Translations under genes and position numbers: made by a program
Notes under the pieces: model-generated
What the model saw: only the letters and a program-made list of their open reading frames with translations
The model's database searches: none
What the model was told of the DNA's origin: nothing
From: Dermanyssus gallinae
Taxonomy: Eukaryota > Arthropoda > Arachnida > Mesostigmata > Dermanyssidae
Reading direction: 5' to 3'
Assembly (NCBI GenBank): GCA_003439945.1
Contig: QVRM01006422.1
Location: 186,001 to 250,000 of the forward strand
DNA length: 64,000 bases
In this document: positions 22,937 to 34,774 of the stretch, one piece after another
Layout of the letters: every line of letters starts with the position of its first letter
Position numbering within the stretch: position 1 is the first letter of the stretch

Positions 22937-23425
22937 TCAGTCCATGCTTCCTGGACAGCTTCTTTGAAATCCATCGAAATTAAATTTCTTTTCATCCGAG
23001 AAGACGATGTTTTCCCACTCGTTAGTTTGGAATCTATGCCAAAATTCACGCCGTGCAACAATGTGCTTCCGTTGCAGTCGCGGCATAAGCTTCCTTTTCA
23101 CGTATCGCACGTTTTTGTCAGAACTTAACACTCGGTACAATGTGGATCGGTGCACTGGCACACCCAATGTGGTCCTGATCCTGGAAGAAGACATTTGGTC
23201 ATGAGTAGCCAACTGTATGATCCTACGCCGATCTCGAATAGTCAAAACTGGCTTACGGCCACTGTTAGATCTGCACGTTTGGTTCACTCCAGGGTGTAAG
23301 AACCTGCTGATGGTGCTCTTATGCCGTCCTAATCTGGTTGCTATAGCAGTTACTGTATGACCGAGCTCAGCATATGCCTCATATCTTGTCTTTTCGTTAT
23401 CCGAGAGATCCTTTGTACGACCCAT
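22937..23425 (-). pseudogene. Tc3-like transposase, truncated by internal deletion
   Basis: The ATG frame begins MGRTKDLSDNEK and has two helix-turn-helix modules. The first is AELGHTVTAIATRLGRHKSTISRFL (about residues 19-43); the second starts after RKPVLTIRDRRRIIQLA. They are followed by YVKRKLMPRL and the first catalytic Asp in NIVFSDEKKFNFDGF (about residues 139-153). The sequence then jumps. One frame over, the DNA reads DFKEAVQEAWTDIP, which is the usual C-terminal block just before the end of Tc3 transposases. So the region with the second and third acidic residues is deleted, with a frameshift at the join. The frame is 162 residues where about 340 are normal. Confidence 0.88.
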
Positions 23426-23598
23426 GGTGTAAACATAAGCTTCGCCGTTAGTTTGGAATAACGACTGAGCTGTAGAATATTTTGCAGCTATAGAACGATT
23501 GATTTAGCTAGACTATATTCCTGACATTTGATCCCTGGGATCGGATATCAGCTGTAGTATCGACTATCTTTTAGAAACAAGAGCTGTTTTGTTAGCAT

Positions 23599-23798
23599 GT
23601 TATTGCTGCTAATATTTTGCAACACTGTTTTTTCACATTTTTTTTATTTTTTTATGAACCGATTGTGAGATTGCAACGAAATTAACATCATACTCGTGGT
23701 TCGTCATGTACATCATGCCCTTAATTTCAAGCTATTCAAATAAATCAAGCCGAAATTATCACAAATAACATGAGTTGCAAATTTTCTGCAACGCACAT
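23599..23798. repeat. Right terminal inverted repeat of the Tc3-like element
   Basis: Partner of 22581-22780. The outer end is followed by the TA at 23799-23800. Confidence 0.85.
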
Positions 23799-23799
23799 T

Positions 23800-24236
23800 A
23801 TAATAACAAACTAAATGTAATACATGATATATAATGGTATATTAATAAAGTGCAAAACATACTGCACTGTTTTTATAATTATTGCTATGCACACAGAAAT
23901 AGGGTAGTATTATTTTGTCGATGCATATACGTAAAATTTCTAACAACCTATTGTAGTTCTCTCTTTTAGCGCCCCATAAATCAATGGGAGATCTGCACGA
24001 TGGTGGTTTCAACATTACACACAGTTGATACAGGTTCGTTTCATTTCGATTATGTCCCAAGCGACTTTCCGTGCTGTGCTCCAAAAAGCGGATGGCATAA
24101 CTAGATTGAGCACAGTGGTGCTTCGTCTTTCGTTTGATCAGTTGTTATTTTCCATTTCACAGACCCTTTTTTTCCCTGCGTACGAGCCGAGTCTGCCCTG
24201 TTGTATTACAGCGTTGCGGTGACAGCGTTGATGTGA
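23800..24236. other. Intergenic, AT-rich, no recognisable gene
   Basis: Short ORFs only, with no coding pattern. Confidence 0.45.
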
Positions 24237-25600
24237 CTAAACTATTTCGCAGGCGGGCGGAAGATCTGTTGATCCCCCCCTGATCCGGTCCGCTTCGAGC
24301 GTGTGCGTCCCGGCGGGATCAGTGCAGACCGCCCGCCCGCCCCTTAACATGGCCGGACCGAGGCCGCCGCTGAGAACATTGACGCACCCAGCCATCATAG
24401 CCATCTCTCGTTGCCAATCTTGGTTCGGTCTCGTCGTGGTTGTCGTGGGCTGCGCGACACACGACACTCGTCCGGCATACATATTCGTGCAGCCCAGCAA
24501 GTCAGGTACTGCCTGCGAGATAGATAAGCGACGATCAGTACCGATGATGGTAATGTGGTCTGCAGCAGACACTCTGTTAGGCCCTCTCGCCAAGCAGGAA
24601 GGAGGATGGGAGCGTTGGGATCTTCACGAAGGCAGTACAAGGAGACATGGATGGAGGTTGCATTGAATCCGCAAGCGGGGGTACCGTATGTCACGGTACT
24701 CCTGCAATATGAAGCAGCTTGCAGGCTAGCCGGATAGCGAGCTGGATAGCCGGCAGTACTTCAGCATGTCGTCACGCTGATGACGAGACACGCCGCCTCT
24801 AACCCGTTCAGTATCCCCCTGCGCGCTCGCTCGCTCGGTCGCGCCAGTAGGAGCACCCAGGAGAAATACATGCGGCGAGCTGAATTAATACGAAGAGGCT
24901 GCTGAGGCTGACCACATCAGTCGAAAGCTCATGCCCACATCAGTTCCCCGCATCAGTCTCGGTTTATCGTCCTCTGGGTTCTTTTCGTCTCACTATCCTG
25001 CATCGTTTCCAGCCTTCGCCAGTTCCCTGTCGCCGCTCTCCAACCTTCACTCTCGTACTCTCCGGCGCTCTCGCTTTCTGTAGAAGGAGGATGCGCGGGC
25101 GTCGGCGTTGTTTCGCGAGGGCATCGTGCCCCCGACATCCGGATATTTTGTCGCTGCTGTCGTTGTCCTCCGGCAGTCCAGGAGGTCCCTCGACGCACGC
25201 AAAATACCGAAATTCCGATTTCGAAAGGATACGAAACGAACTGTGGTGGCGGTGTCGTAAACGCATATGATCCGCGCATAGGTTTGCGGCTTCGAAGAGA
25301 AAAGGGCGGGGGTGGGGATGGGGGCGAAGGGTCGCAGAGGGGCACAGGAGTAGCCTGGTGGCGCAAACCAGGAACGAGAAAGGATTTATCTCGGGGTCTT
25401 GACGCATTATCCACATCGGATGTATTGAGATGGAATAATATGGCTAGCTATGGAAGCATTGATTAGGGCAGGGAGCTGTGCAGATAGAACCGAGAGGCCC
25501 AATAGCCCACAGGCCGGGGCATCATGACCATCGCGGTGGTGGCGGCCGTCCACGATGACGACAACATACACAACAACAACAACAACCGTCACTGTTTGTT
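24237..25600. other. GC-rich island without a recognisable gene
   Basis: There is an abrupt rise in G+C and CpG compared with both flanks. Two overlapping minus-strand frames of about 150 codons (24953-25416) are open in this region, but their residues are mostly Arg, Pro and Ser and neither resembles a known domain, as expected from GC-rich DNA by chance. A short (ACA)n run lies at 25563-25587. The island could be a promoter or untranslated first exon; no TATA box or convincing donor decides this. Confidence 0.4.
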
Positions 25601-25609
25601 GCCCTATGG

Positions 25610-26960
25610 ACATCTATCTAACTACGACCGAAGGCATACACATGCATATACACAGACATGCGTGTTGTATATCTAAAAATATGTGTATATCGGCGCCCGA
25701 GTGTGCACTGCTTATCTCCACTCCCTATGGATCGCTGGCAGCAAGGGTTCTTATGTTCAGCAGTACAAGCCATGCACTCACTGCTTACCGTTACACACAT
25801 TATAGCGTTGGATACATTGACGGCCCGTGATGAGGTTCGGTGGCGTCAACCACCACAACAGTAACGGCGAAGTTGCGCGAGCTTGTGGCAACGGTTTTGC
25901 GAGTTGTTTGTTGACCGTGTTTGCCTGAATTGTATATATATATATATATATACAAGACTGCGCAATATGACCTCTCGTGGATTCGTCGGGAAATAATAGG
26001 CGAGATAAATCTAGCGATTGCCGGTATGGGAGATATGAAGCTTAGTATACGCTAGCCTGTAGCGGTCCAGGAAGGAATCAAGGACTACGCTTATCATTTC
26101 CCTTCTAGCACATCACAGCAAAGTTCAGTGTTATACTATATATATATATATATATATATATGCCCCAGCGATGACTTGCTCCGCGTCCTCAAGATGACAG
26201 AAAGAAAATGTAAGCCAGATGCATTGCTTTGAAAGGTGCCGTTAGGTTAAATGTTCGACGGTCGACCTTTGCGTGCAAACATAATTCTCTATTAGCATTT
26301 ATCATGCTTTGGCCCAGTTAAAGAAACTAATTCTAACTAAATCATATCAAAATTCAAAGCAAATGCAAACAACCTACCTACAATAGGCATGTAGGTAGGT
26401 AAGTAGGTACATGTGAATCATCACGCCTGGTGAAGTTTTGTTCGTGTGTATTGAAGTGCAAAGAAAAGTTGATCTTCTTCTTGACATCTTCACTACAGTG
26501 AAACTTTCATAATCACTTACTCAGTCAGTACTGCAAGAGCGTCGTCTGCGTTTAGGGAATTTAGATTTACAGTAATACACCATCTCACTTAAACACAAGC
26601 AAAGAAGGTCTCAAAAAAGATAAGCGAACTAAATTAAATTGTCTAAATGAATGCAAGTCTGGCATTCAGAGTCGCAAGTTTAATTCTGGCTGTTGCTCTA
26701 CGAAGTAAAACACAGACAAACTTAGATCTCCTAGGCTGTGCAATATGCATCAATAAAACATATATATATATATATATATATATATGTGTTTGAATAAGTT
26801 GAGCCATAAGCACATTATGCCTCTCTTACGCCTTGAGCTTAGGTCATCGAGTCCGACACACAGCACTTAACGGCACATTTTGTCGAGCCTTAAGATATGT
26901 TGGTCTTCTCTGAATTTTCGAGCCTTTCGGACTCTGCAGCAACGATGCAAAGAAACCAAA
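25610..26960. other. Intergenic with three (TA)n tracts and a small hairpin
   Basis: TA microsatellites lie at about 25932-25952, 26138-26161 and 26760-26785. ACCTACCTACA at 26372-26382 pairs perfectly with 26390-26400 around a 7-base loop. No gene seen. Confidence 0.6.
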
Positions 26961-27189
26961 CGGACTAAATTTTACGTCCCTGGAGATGGGTTGTATGCTG
27001 GTATGGGATGCATCCATTATTGACTCAATAGTCTCTTCAATGGACAGTGCGGGAGCGGAATACAGTGGTCACGCGTCAATAAGTGCAGAAAGTACGCCAA
27101 TATTATTAGAGCTGTCTAATACCTGCACCAGAAACGATCGTTGGACATTCAGCGGGGTAACGCCGCCTCTGCGTGGGGAACTCTGCTAG
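26960..27189 (+). pseudogene. LVWDAS-family retrotransposon fragment
   Basis: The plus-strand frame has MGCMLVWDASIIDSI followed by an Ala/Gly/Ser-rich segment with SAGAEYSG, comparable to the SMLVWDASV block at 16750-16780. The FETxG and QRGNAAS blocks are missing, so only the upstream half of the C-terminal region survives. Confidence 0.4.
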
Positions 27190-27499
27190 ACTGAACATAG
27201 CCGAACCAGGAGGATGTGTGACGTTTTCATTCATTTAACCCGGTGTATACATTTACAAGAAGACAATTGCTGCTTATATATATATATATATATATATAAT
27301 AACAATATGAAATTATGTGTACCAAAATATACATTTGTGATGTAAAAGCGTGTCTGCTTGGGGCATAACTCAATGCATTAGGCCCAATTTGGGCTGGTCT
27401 CACCGAGGCGGCATTCCCCTTCTGAACATCTAACGACAGGCGTTGCAGTAATTACTTGCCCGCCCTCATTTCTCTTGTAGCAAATGCCAATCTTCTCCC

Positions 27500-28250
27500 G
27501 ACATCGTCACCCCCCCCCCCTATTGTCTCGAACGGAATGGATGAGGGCAATTAATAAAGGGGCTAAAGAGTTCTTTACATCAGGATTTGGCTTGAAGGGT
27601 GTCAGGCTCATGCCTTCAGGTCTCTTCCTATCGTCCCCAAGAGGCTTCAAAACGCATGGGTAGCCCGCCGACCGTAGCCCTCTACTAAATGTCTCGTTCA
27701 AGGCTGAATGGGAGATTCTGTCTGAACTCTGGGTACAGGAGAGTCCATAGTGACCCAAGCATTCGATCTTGTTGCCGCATTCTGCACCAGTGAGGGGAGA
27801 CTAGTTCTATTCCTACCCTCAACCAGGTTGATATTCGAGACTCGTCATCCAGGGGGTACCCAGCTGGGGGTTTAGGCGTGCAACCATATATCTGCACCTG
27901 GCGCGGAAACTGTACGCTTACTTTACTTTGTCAGCGGCTGAGGTTGTTCTGTCCCATGAGCCGCTCTATCGAACGCCTCCATTTCTGACCACGCGCGCCG
28001 AAGAGAAGGGTTCTCTGGAAGAGCTTCACAGATTGCAATGGCGTTACCCTGAGTTGGGAGTTTATAATGTTTTTACTGTTTTTTTTGTTTTGTTCTGGGA
28101 GGTTTTGGGAAAGTATGATGCACATGCGCCACTAGCAGCCTGCGTTACTCGTGTGAGACTCGCAAACCAACTCAACCCGAATTTCTCCCCCCCCCCCCAG
28201 ACTCGGTATTACTTTAGCGTTACTTCGAAGCCGTGGGAGAGGCGTTTCTG
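27500..28250. other. Probable 3' UTR and flank of the R1-like copy, with C-runs
   Basis: It lies downstream, in minus orientation, of the R1 relic. Pure C runs occur near 27510-27519 and 28186-28198. No independent coding signal. The exact 3' end of the element is not clear. Confidence 0.3.
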
Positions 28251-29500
28251 CCGTTCTCCTTCAATCAGCTCTATTCCTGACTATCCTCCCGCATGTCGAC
28301 CTGCGGTTGGATAAGGGGATGTCATTTTGTAATCCGTCCTGTGAGGGTGCGTCGAGACCATGAGGGCCCGGCTGCTCCCCACCCCCTCCCCCCTCGGCTC
28401 CTCGTCTCGACCACTCTCTCCGAGAGACCCGAGACTCAAACCTCTTTCGCCTGGCCATTTCTTGAATGTCAAAACGGCAGTCGAACAAGTTCGTTGCCTC
28501 CCTCCATGCTTCCGTCGAAGTTAATATATGGGCGATCACCTCCTTGATGGGTCGGCCTTTCACAGCGGTTGGTGCTGCGTCCCGTGCTTCCCTGAGAGCA
28601 TCACCATGATGGCCTTCTTGATACTTGACATGTAGCTCTGGAACTGGACGTGTCCGGTCAGATCCTGAGTCGTTCAGTAGAACAGCTTCCCGTGTCGGCG
28701 GTCATACCATACCCCGAGGTACGGTATCAGACTTTTGTTCCAGCTCCCTGTGGTCACACCGGGTCTTACCTGCGCCCATTCCTCATGCCAGGCCGATATA
28801 GTGGCACTCCTGGCCCTGGTGATTTCCAGACCTTCGTCTAGATACATTTTATTTTGTTCAGCCACTAGGAGGTCCTATGGTAGCATCTTGGCTAGGACAA
28901 GGAGAGCTTCAGGTCGAGACTGTTTGATACGCCTGGCTTACCCTGATTGCCAGCGTTCGTTGTGTCGACCTTAGTGCCCCCCTAATTTTCGCCGTCCGCA
29001 TTGCCATGCCCCCCCAGACGGGCTGCGTTTATCGCCGTTGATTTGGCCACCAAGGCCAGGAGCCTTCTTTTCTTCTCAGCCGCCCCACCGACCCTAGGCA
29101 TGATCCGCGCCAGGTTCAGGGAGACCCTTTGGGCCTTTTCGGCCACGTACTTCACGTGTGCCGATCCGGTCAGTCCAGTGTCTAGCATGACCCCAAGGTA
29201 CTTTATCTTCTTTCTGAAATCTATCGGGTGGACCCGCCATCACGAGGTTAATGCCGGCCGTCCTCTTTCTGCCTGTTAGATGCATCGCCTCCGTCTTGTC
29301 GGGCGCTGAGTTTCAAGTGATGGGACTCTATCCACTCGGACACCATTGACAAGGCCTCATTGGCGGCGCTATCTAGGTTTCCTTCGCTCCTGGCCATTAC
29401 CAAGAGTGCAAGGTCGTTGGCGTACGCCCAAGTCTCCACCCCATACGTGGGAGGTGTGCCGATGGCCGTACCGCTAGCAGTAACAAAACCCAACTGATGG
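28250..29500 (-). pseudogene. R1-clade non-LTR retrotransposon relic, second copy
   Basis: Successive minus-strand frames give an R1-type C-terminal half. There is VETWAYANDLALLVMARSE (29413-29424 encodes YAND in place of YADD), and EWIESHHLKLSA. Then MHLTGRKR, MLDTGLTGSAHVKYVAEKAQRV, NLARIMPRVGGAAEKKRRLL, and a WNKSLIPYLGVWYDRRHGKLFY block. The last piece is STEAWREATNLFDCRFDIQEMARRKRFE. Each block is in a different frame from the next, so several indels have accumulated. The 5' half (endonuclease and early RT) is absent. It differs in wording from the copy at 19330-20705, so it is a different R1-clade family. Confidence 0.75.
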
Positions 29501-29591
29501 GACTAACTGCCTAATATTGAAGAATTGTTGGCAGCGCACCCTATTTTTAAAAGCAACGATATGGCGGAGAGAGCCGTCATTGTTCTTAAGA

Positions 29592-29594
<3 letters not shown>

Positions 29595-29624
<30 letters not shown>
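29595..29624. repeat. (TA)n microsatellite
   Basis: About 30 bases of alternating T and A shortly beyond the 5' truncation of the R1-like copy. Confidence 0.95.
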
Positions 29625-29630
<6 letters not shown>

Positions 29631-29639
29631 CGTTGTAAC

Positions 29640-31215
29640 AGCTTGGTCTTGCTGACAATTTAGTTTTGGTTTAGATTCAATCATTTGGTAGCATTTATAG
29701 ACCCATAGGAGTCACCCGATAGCTAAACTCTGAAAGCTTGTTGGCTGCCTATAACGAGGCACGGTTAGCTTACATTCTTTATTTGAGTGGTTTTGCGATA
29801 AATACGGTTGTAGGTATTCGAGTACACTTTAAAGTAATACACTTCTTACAGATTATATGGCGAAATTAGCACCATGTGTAGTCAACACACAGTCTGATTT
29901 TGTTAAGCATATGGAGAAATAAACAGGACAATGCCGTAAGTATCGTTGACAAAATACGATGTACTGGATCAGCCTAGTGTAACCGCGCGTGCCTTTTTCT
30001 TGAGCTAGCTACATACAAACGACGTGCCGCTGCGGTAGAATAAATTCCTCTCTATATAAATACTTAATAACACTTGTTAACTTTTAATCATAGAAGTTCC
30101 TGTGAGCCATACAGTTGTATGTATATATACTCATTGTCACAATAAATACATTTGGCACAACATCATGTGAACCATATCGGTGCACATGTTTCTTTGAAAA
30201 GCATTTTTCTATGTTTGTATGTTTTTGGGAACAAGTTATCTATTTCTTGGAAACAATTTTCTCTGTAATCACACCTAGAGATACTGGTCATTGATGCAAT
30301 TGGAAACTCTCTAGAAAGTTATTGCTGTCTAGTTCGGGCAAACTTATTGCTTAGCTTTTCGTATAAGCATGTATTTCATGCTTGAACATTGCTGTCAATG
30401 TGTAGATAGGTTCATGTTCACACCAGCAGGTTTATTTTTAAGATTAACCCTAGAATAGGTCCTTAAGAGCAATTATGTCTTGGTGACCCTACATATAATT
30501 GTTGCGGTAATCGGTAAATATAATTAGTTATTAAAATGTTGATTCAGCTTTTTTGTTATTACGACATCCCTAATGTAAAAGAAGGATTGGTATTGCAGTA
30601 GATTTCTCGCTTATGCGTAAAAGGTTTGTGAATCTTTTTTATTAATATGCATTTTGACCAGCTTTTTGTACCATACCAGTGGAAGAGCATGGAAACTTTT
30701 AATCTAAAGTGTCTTAATAATAAAAAAAGTGTTTATTAGTATTTTCAATTGTAATCTTTAATAAAATATTAATTATTATTATTGCTTGGTGGTTTGGGAG
30801 CCATACAGTTTTTGGTGAACAATCGAGAAATGCTGCAAATATATGTGAAAGTGTTCGTTTACAATTGGACCCAAATGTTTTCACAAAAGGCCTCTATACA
30901 AGTTTGAAACTCGATGGGTTGCTTTGAGTTTTATGTGTTAAACTGCTCGGTTAACCAACTGGTAGGAACAAGCAGATATAAAACCTATTAGGAGTATAAT
31001 GCCCTAATGCCTCGCCATTATGTGTACTCTATTGTGTCTATCGGAATCGTGGTTAGTAAGTATTTGTAACTCCATAACAGAGGTAGCGTAGTTAGTAATG
31101 ATTCTTATATCAGACGCTAACTATCACCCGTATTCATATGGTATGAATGTATACAGGAGACTCAGTGCTTAATTGTCAAAGATTCATAAGCTTTAAAATA
31201 TATAGAAAGAGCCCT
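29640..31215. other. Intergenic, AT-rich, no recognisable gene
   Basis: No ORF above background and no transposon signature. Confidence 0.5.
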
Positions 31216-31219
31216 TTTA

Positions 31220-31221
31220 TG

Positions 31222-31261
<40 letters not shown>

Positions 31262-31270
31262 TATAGTATG

Positions 31271-31319
<49 letters not shown>

Positions 31320-31390
31320 CACATATACATATAGTATGTGTATATACATACATACATATATATGTATATATATATATATATATATATACA
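31220..31390. repeat. Compound TA/GTATA microsatellite, about 170 bases
   Basis: Long TA runs broken by GTATA and CATA steps. The Ile-Tyr ORFs here are products of the repeat. Confidence 0.95.
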
Positions 31391-31394
31391 TATA

Positions 31395-32380
31395 CCTAGG
31401 TATGAAAAACTGTGGGATCTAATATATAAAAAACTTGTAAAACTAATTAACCGTGTACTGCAGAACGCTTTTCTCTATATTATAACATTATCCTCACAGA
31501 TTGCACGTTTTTGGGATTAACATACCTTAGCAAATTGATAAAAAGGATGAACATAAATGGCTTATGAATGCTTACTTTAAGGAAACCTGAAATTATGAAC
31601 ACGCACACGGGAGATCCACTAATGTTGTACTTATATGTTGATATGTTAAAAACCAATAACGACTAATAAAATCGAAAAAAATACTTGATCATAACGGTGT
31701 TTAAATAGTCACTGATCCTCTACACATCCGTATAATGTTTTGTAGTTTAATACTAATGATTTATGACGTTGATGTCATTTCCAACAATCATAATACTTTA
31801 CTAGTTTTTTATTATTTAAAAAGTGGCCTCAAAAAGTTGCGATGGAAAACTTATATTCCAATATGTTCCTTGGCGTTTTCGGTCCAAAATTAAGATTTCT
31901 TTAAATGTAATGTTATATCTGGAAAAAGCATAAAAAAGTCTGTAATAAGCGATAGCATGTGAGTCTCGAGCAGGCTCTAGAAATACGTCTAATGTAAAAT
32001 GCATACAATTTAACAAAGCTTGTTTACTTTAACTAAGGTTACTCTTATAAAGTTATGATTAAAGTTTAAAAATCTGCGACTTTTTGCGGCTATATTTATT
32101 CGCAGTTGCTGAAATGCACGTTAAAACATGTATTGCAGTTTGTTGATGCTTGCCGCCGCCACTATGCGCTCACGTAAACTGAACATGAAGTCTGAGATTC
32201 ACCCTAATGTTTGACCAATAGTACCTGCAAGCCTAGATAGGATACGCGCTAAAGCCCTCCCGAGAGCGCACTTGAGTATTGAGTCATGCCCTGTGCATGA
32301 TGCATTCAGCATAAATATCATATACATGTAGTGTAAACTGTACATCCTGCTTGGACATTTAGACATCTTGTCTGGCAGTT
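31395..32380. other. Intergenic, AT-rich, no recognisable gene
   Basis: Nothing supportable on either strand. Confidence 0.5.
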
Positions 32381-34620
32381 CTTTGGTTCATTGCCTGCCC
32401 TGGTACCGGAGGAGGTACGGACGTCTTGGTACAGGAGTACTCTACACCCTGTTTCAAGACGTTCCCCATCATACTCTAGGGTAGTCCGGGCCGTGACCGA
32501 GCAACAGACAGACAGGCCGACGCACAAGAGAAAGTACCATGGCTGCTCGATTGCCTACGCGTTACCGCGTACCCGACCGCGTTTGTCAAGAAACGCATAC
32601 ACTTATTTGAGTACGGTAGATAGTTACGTACGTTGACAGGCGCCCCACAGACATCGACGATAGCCGTGTGCATGAACGGATCAATGACCGGATAACACCG
32701 TTTTGGATTGCTTCAGGGGGATCATGTTGAGGCGTTTCTCATGGACGTCCCGTCCCATCAGCTTCGTGTCCTTAGCAGTCTGCTGCCATCGCCGCCCTTG
32801 AGTCGATCTGCGCGGGTTCAGCTGCTGCGACAGGCATTTGACCGCATATCGAGTGGCCGAAATGAACCGAAGACCAAAGGGCTCCGGGTGCCATTACACC
32901 ATCGACATTGGCGACAGTTTCGCCTGGTCCAGAAAGGCCGTAAGGATCAGAAGCGGCGATACCTAATCTGAATATTTTCTCTTGCGGCGGTCGTAACTGT
33001 AGCCATCGGCATCGTAGCTCGTTTCTCAACAATCTCTCCCAAAACTTTTTTTCGCTGTCCTTGTCCTGCTGTTTCTCTGTTTCTGCCAGCTTCTCTCTCG
33101 GTTTCATCCGGTTTCGGCAATAGTCTCTTTCGGTTTCAGCTTGCGCTCTCTCTCTCTCTCTCTTTCCGTCTTTGTAAGGCGTTCTGGCTCCACGCTTACC
33201 CTTTTTTGCTCCCATTTTCGATACGTGTCCTTCGCTATGTCTCCATACACTTATTATATCTTTTCCCTCTATCCATTTCTCTTGTTTCTAGCCTTCTCTA
33301 GGGTCTGTTGTCACGTGGTGGCTCTGCCTTTGCACGGACATTCTGATTCTACCGCTGATTCCTCTTACAAGAGCTGCTTGCTGCTGGTGGTGCTACTGCC
33401 GCTGCTGCTGCTGCCGCCGCCTCCATAGCCGTAGCTACTGATCCCCGTGATCCTTCGTTTGCACCTTCGGTGCTTCATCTGCGAATGCTCATCTTCTCCT
33501 CTCTGCCACCTGCCTCTCCTGTTCTTCTCCTGTGTCCTCTTGTGATCGTATGGCTTCGCTCGCTGCGGACACGGCCATACTTTTCCACACGGGCCGCCAC
33601 GATGGCCGGCCCGGCCCGCCCCAAATCGAATGGGCTTCGTCTCTCGTCGACGTGAAGTGGATGGAAGCTGTCTCCGCAGCGCCTTGTCTTCGGCTGTGGG
33701 TGGGCGGACGGCGGGACAGACGAACAAGCGGGCGTCCGCGGGCGGACGGAGGCTGCGCGGGCGGCCGGTCGGCTTGTCTCATCTGTCACCCGTGCCGGGG
33801 GGTTGTGGTGCCTAACGCTCGCCTGCCTTGCGCCTAGAATGACTCGCATCATTCCGGGCACGGAAAGAGCGAATGGAAATAACACGCGCTCGCGCGAGCC
33901 CTCACACGCGAGATACAGGTAGAAAACGAACGAGAAACTGCAACGAACAGAGACGAGACAAAGAAGGAGAGAGACGTAGCTAGCTAGCTAGAGAGAACAA
34001 AAGAGGGCGCGAGAGAGAGAGAGGAATGGGGGAATAAGAAGGAGATGACCAAAAGATATATAGAGAGAGGGCGCGCCAAAGGGAACAAGTATCATGGGAA
34101 AATAAACGCTAGTTCCGCAACGACGGCCAGGATGAGGTTCGTTCCTACACGCTGAGTTCTCATCGCCGCTGTCTTCGCTCGTCGCTATCGTGGTGGCCGG
34201 GGCCGAGGGCGGCGTCCGTCGACTCGTTCAATGACTCACCCTTGGCTCGCCGATCCTGCTGGCGGGATTCGCCTGTCTCCTTGCGGCTCTGCCTGTCTGT
34301 CTGCCTGCCTGCCTCTGCTGGGTTTGCTGCATGATTTCCAGCCGACCGAGTCTCGTCGCCCCACCCCCCCCTCTCGGTTCAACTAACCGATGCGGTGTCA
34401 ACGTTCCGATCTGGCGTTTCGGAGACGACCACGACGGCGGCAGCGGCGGCGGGGGTACGATGGACCCACGATACGGCGAACGAGAATAGCGACCCCGCTC
34501 CCCACGGCCGGGATTGCTGACGACAGGATTGGAGACGGCGTGCGCGCCAAATCGGTGTCACCGTACCTACCTACGCGAGAACCAATGGATCACGGCGGTG
34601 GTCTTGCCGAGGCGTCTTAC
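32380..34620. other. GC-rich island with CT, GA and triplet tracts
   Basis: This long island is rich in CpG. It contains a (CT)n run (33147-33165), CTG triplets (33375-33420), a nearly pure purine stretch of about 130 bases (33945-34075, including GAGAGAGAGA) and a CTGCCTGTCTG stretch (34283-34315). ORFs on both strands overlap heavily and encode Arg/Pro/Ser-rich low-complexity peptides, which argues against protein coding. Purine-rich GAGA tracts of this kind are common near arthropod promoters, so an untranslated first exon or promoter is a reasonable guess. Nothing in the sequence proves it. Confidence 0.45.
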
Positions 34621-34627
34621 GTACGTA

Positions 34628-34631
34628 CGTA

Positions 34632-34663
<32 letters not shown>

Positions 34664-34770
34664 CATTACATACATACATACGCATACATATATACGTATA
34701 CGCGTAAACATATATACATTTACATACACACACATATACATATATACATAGACATATACATATAAATGTA
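34628..34770. repeat. Compound (TA)n / (CATA)n microsatellite
   Basis: A (TACG)n start, a pure TA core of about 35 bases and a degenerate CATATA continuation. Further TA tracts lie at 35092-35120 and 35316-35338. Confidence 0.9.
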
Positions 34771-34774
34771 CAGA

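Larger units (their letters stand above)
22581..23798 (-). mobile_element. Tc3-like DNA transposon with 200-bp inverted repeats, internally deleted
   Basis: The element is 1218 bases long and flanked by TA on both sides (22579-22580 and 23799-23800), the expected Tc1/mariner target duplication. Terminal inverted repeats of about 200 bases run 22581-22780 and 23599-23798, start AAGTGCGTTGC / ATGTGCGTTGC, and differ at scattered positions and small indels. Tc3 elements are known for long inverted repeats. Inside is a transposase gene missing its catalytic centre. The copy cannot move itself but keeps both ends, so it could be mobilised if a full-length relative exists. Confidence 0.88.

Noticed and set aside
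24953..25416. Two overlapping minus-strand frames of about 150 codons
   Set aside because: Both frames are open over the same bases with Arg/Pro/Ser-rich peptides; this is a composition effect, not a gene.
31162..31391. Tyr-Ile repeat ORFs
   Set aside because: They are translations of the TA microsatellite.
32772..33215. 147-codon Lys/Glu/Arg-rich minus-strand frame
   Set aside because: The charged run is the translation of a CT/GA repeat tract, and the remainder has no recognisable domain.
33475..33885. 136-codon minus-strand frame and several overlapping frames in the GC-rich island
   Set aside because: Four or more frames are open at once and all encode low-complexity basic peptides. 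No homology recognised.
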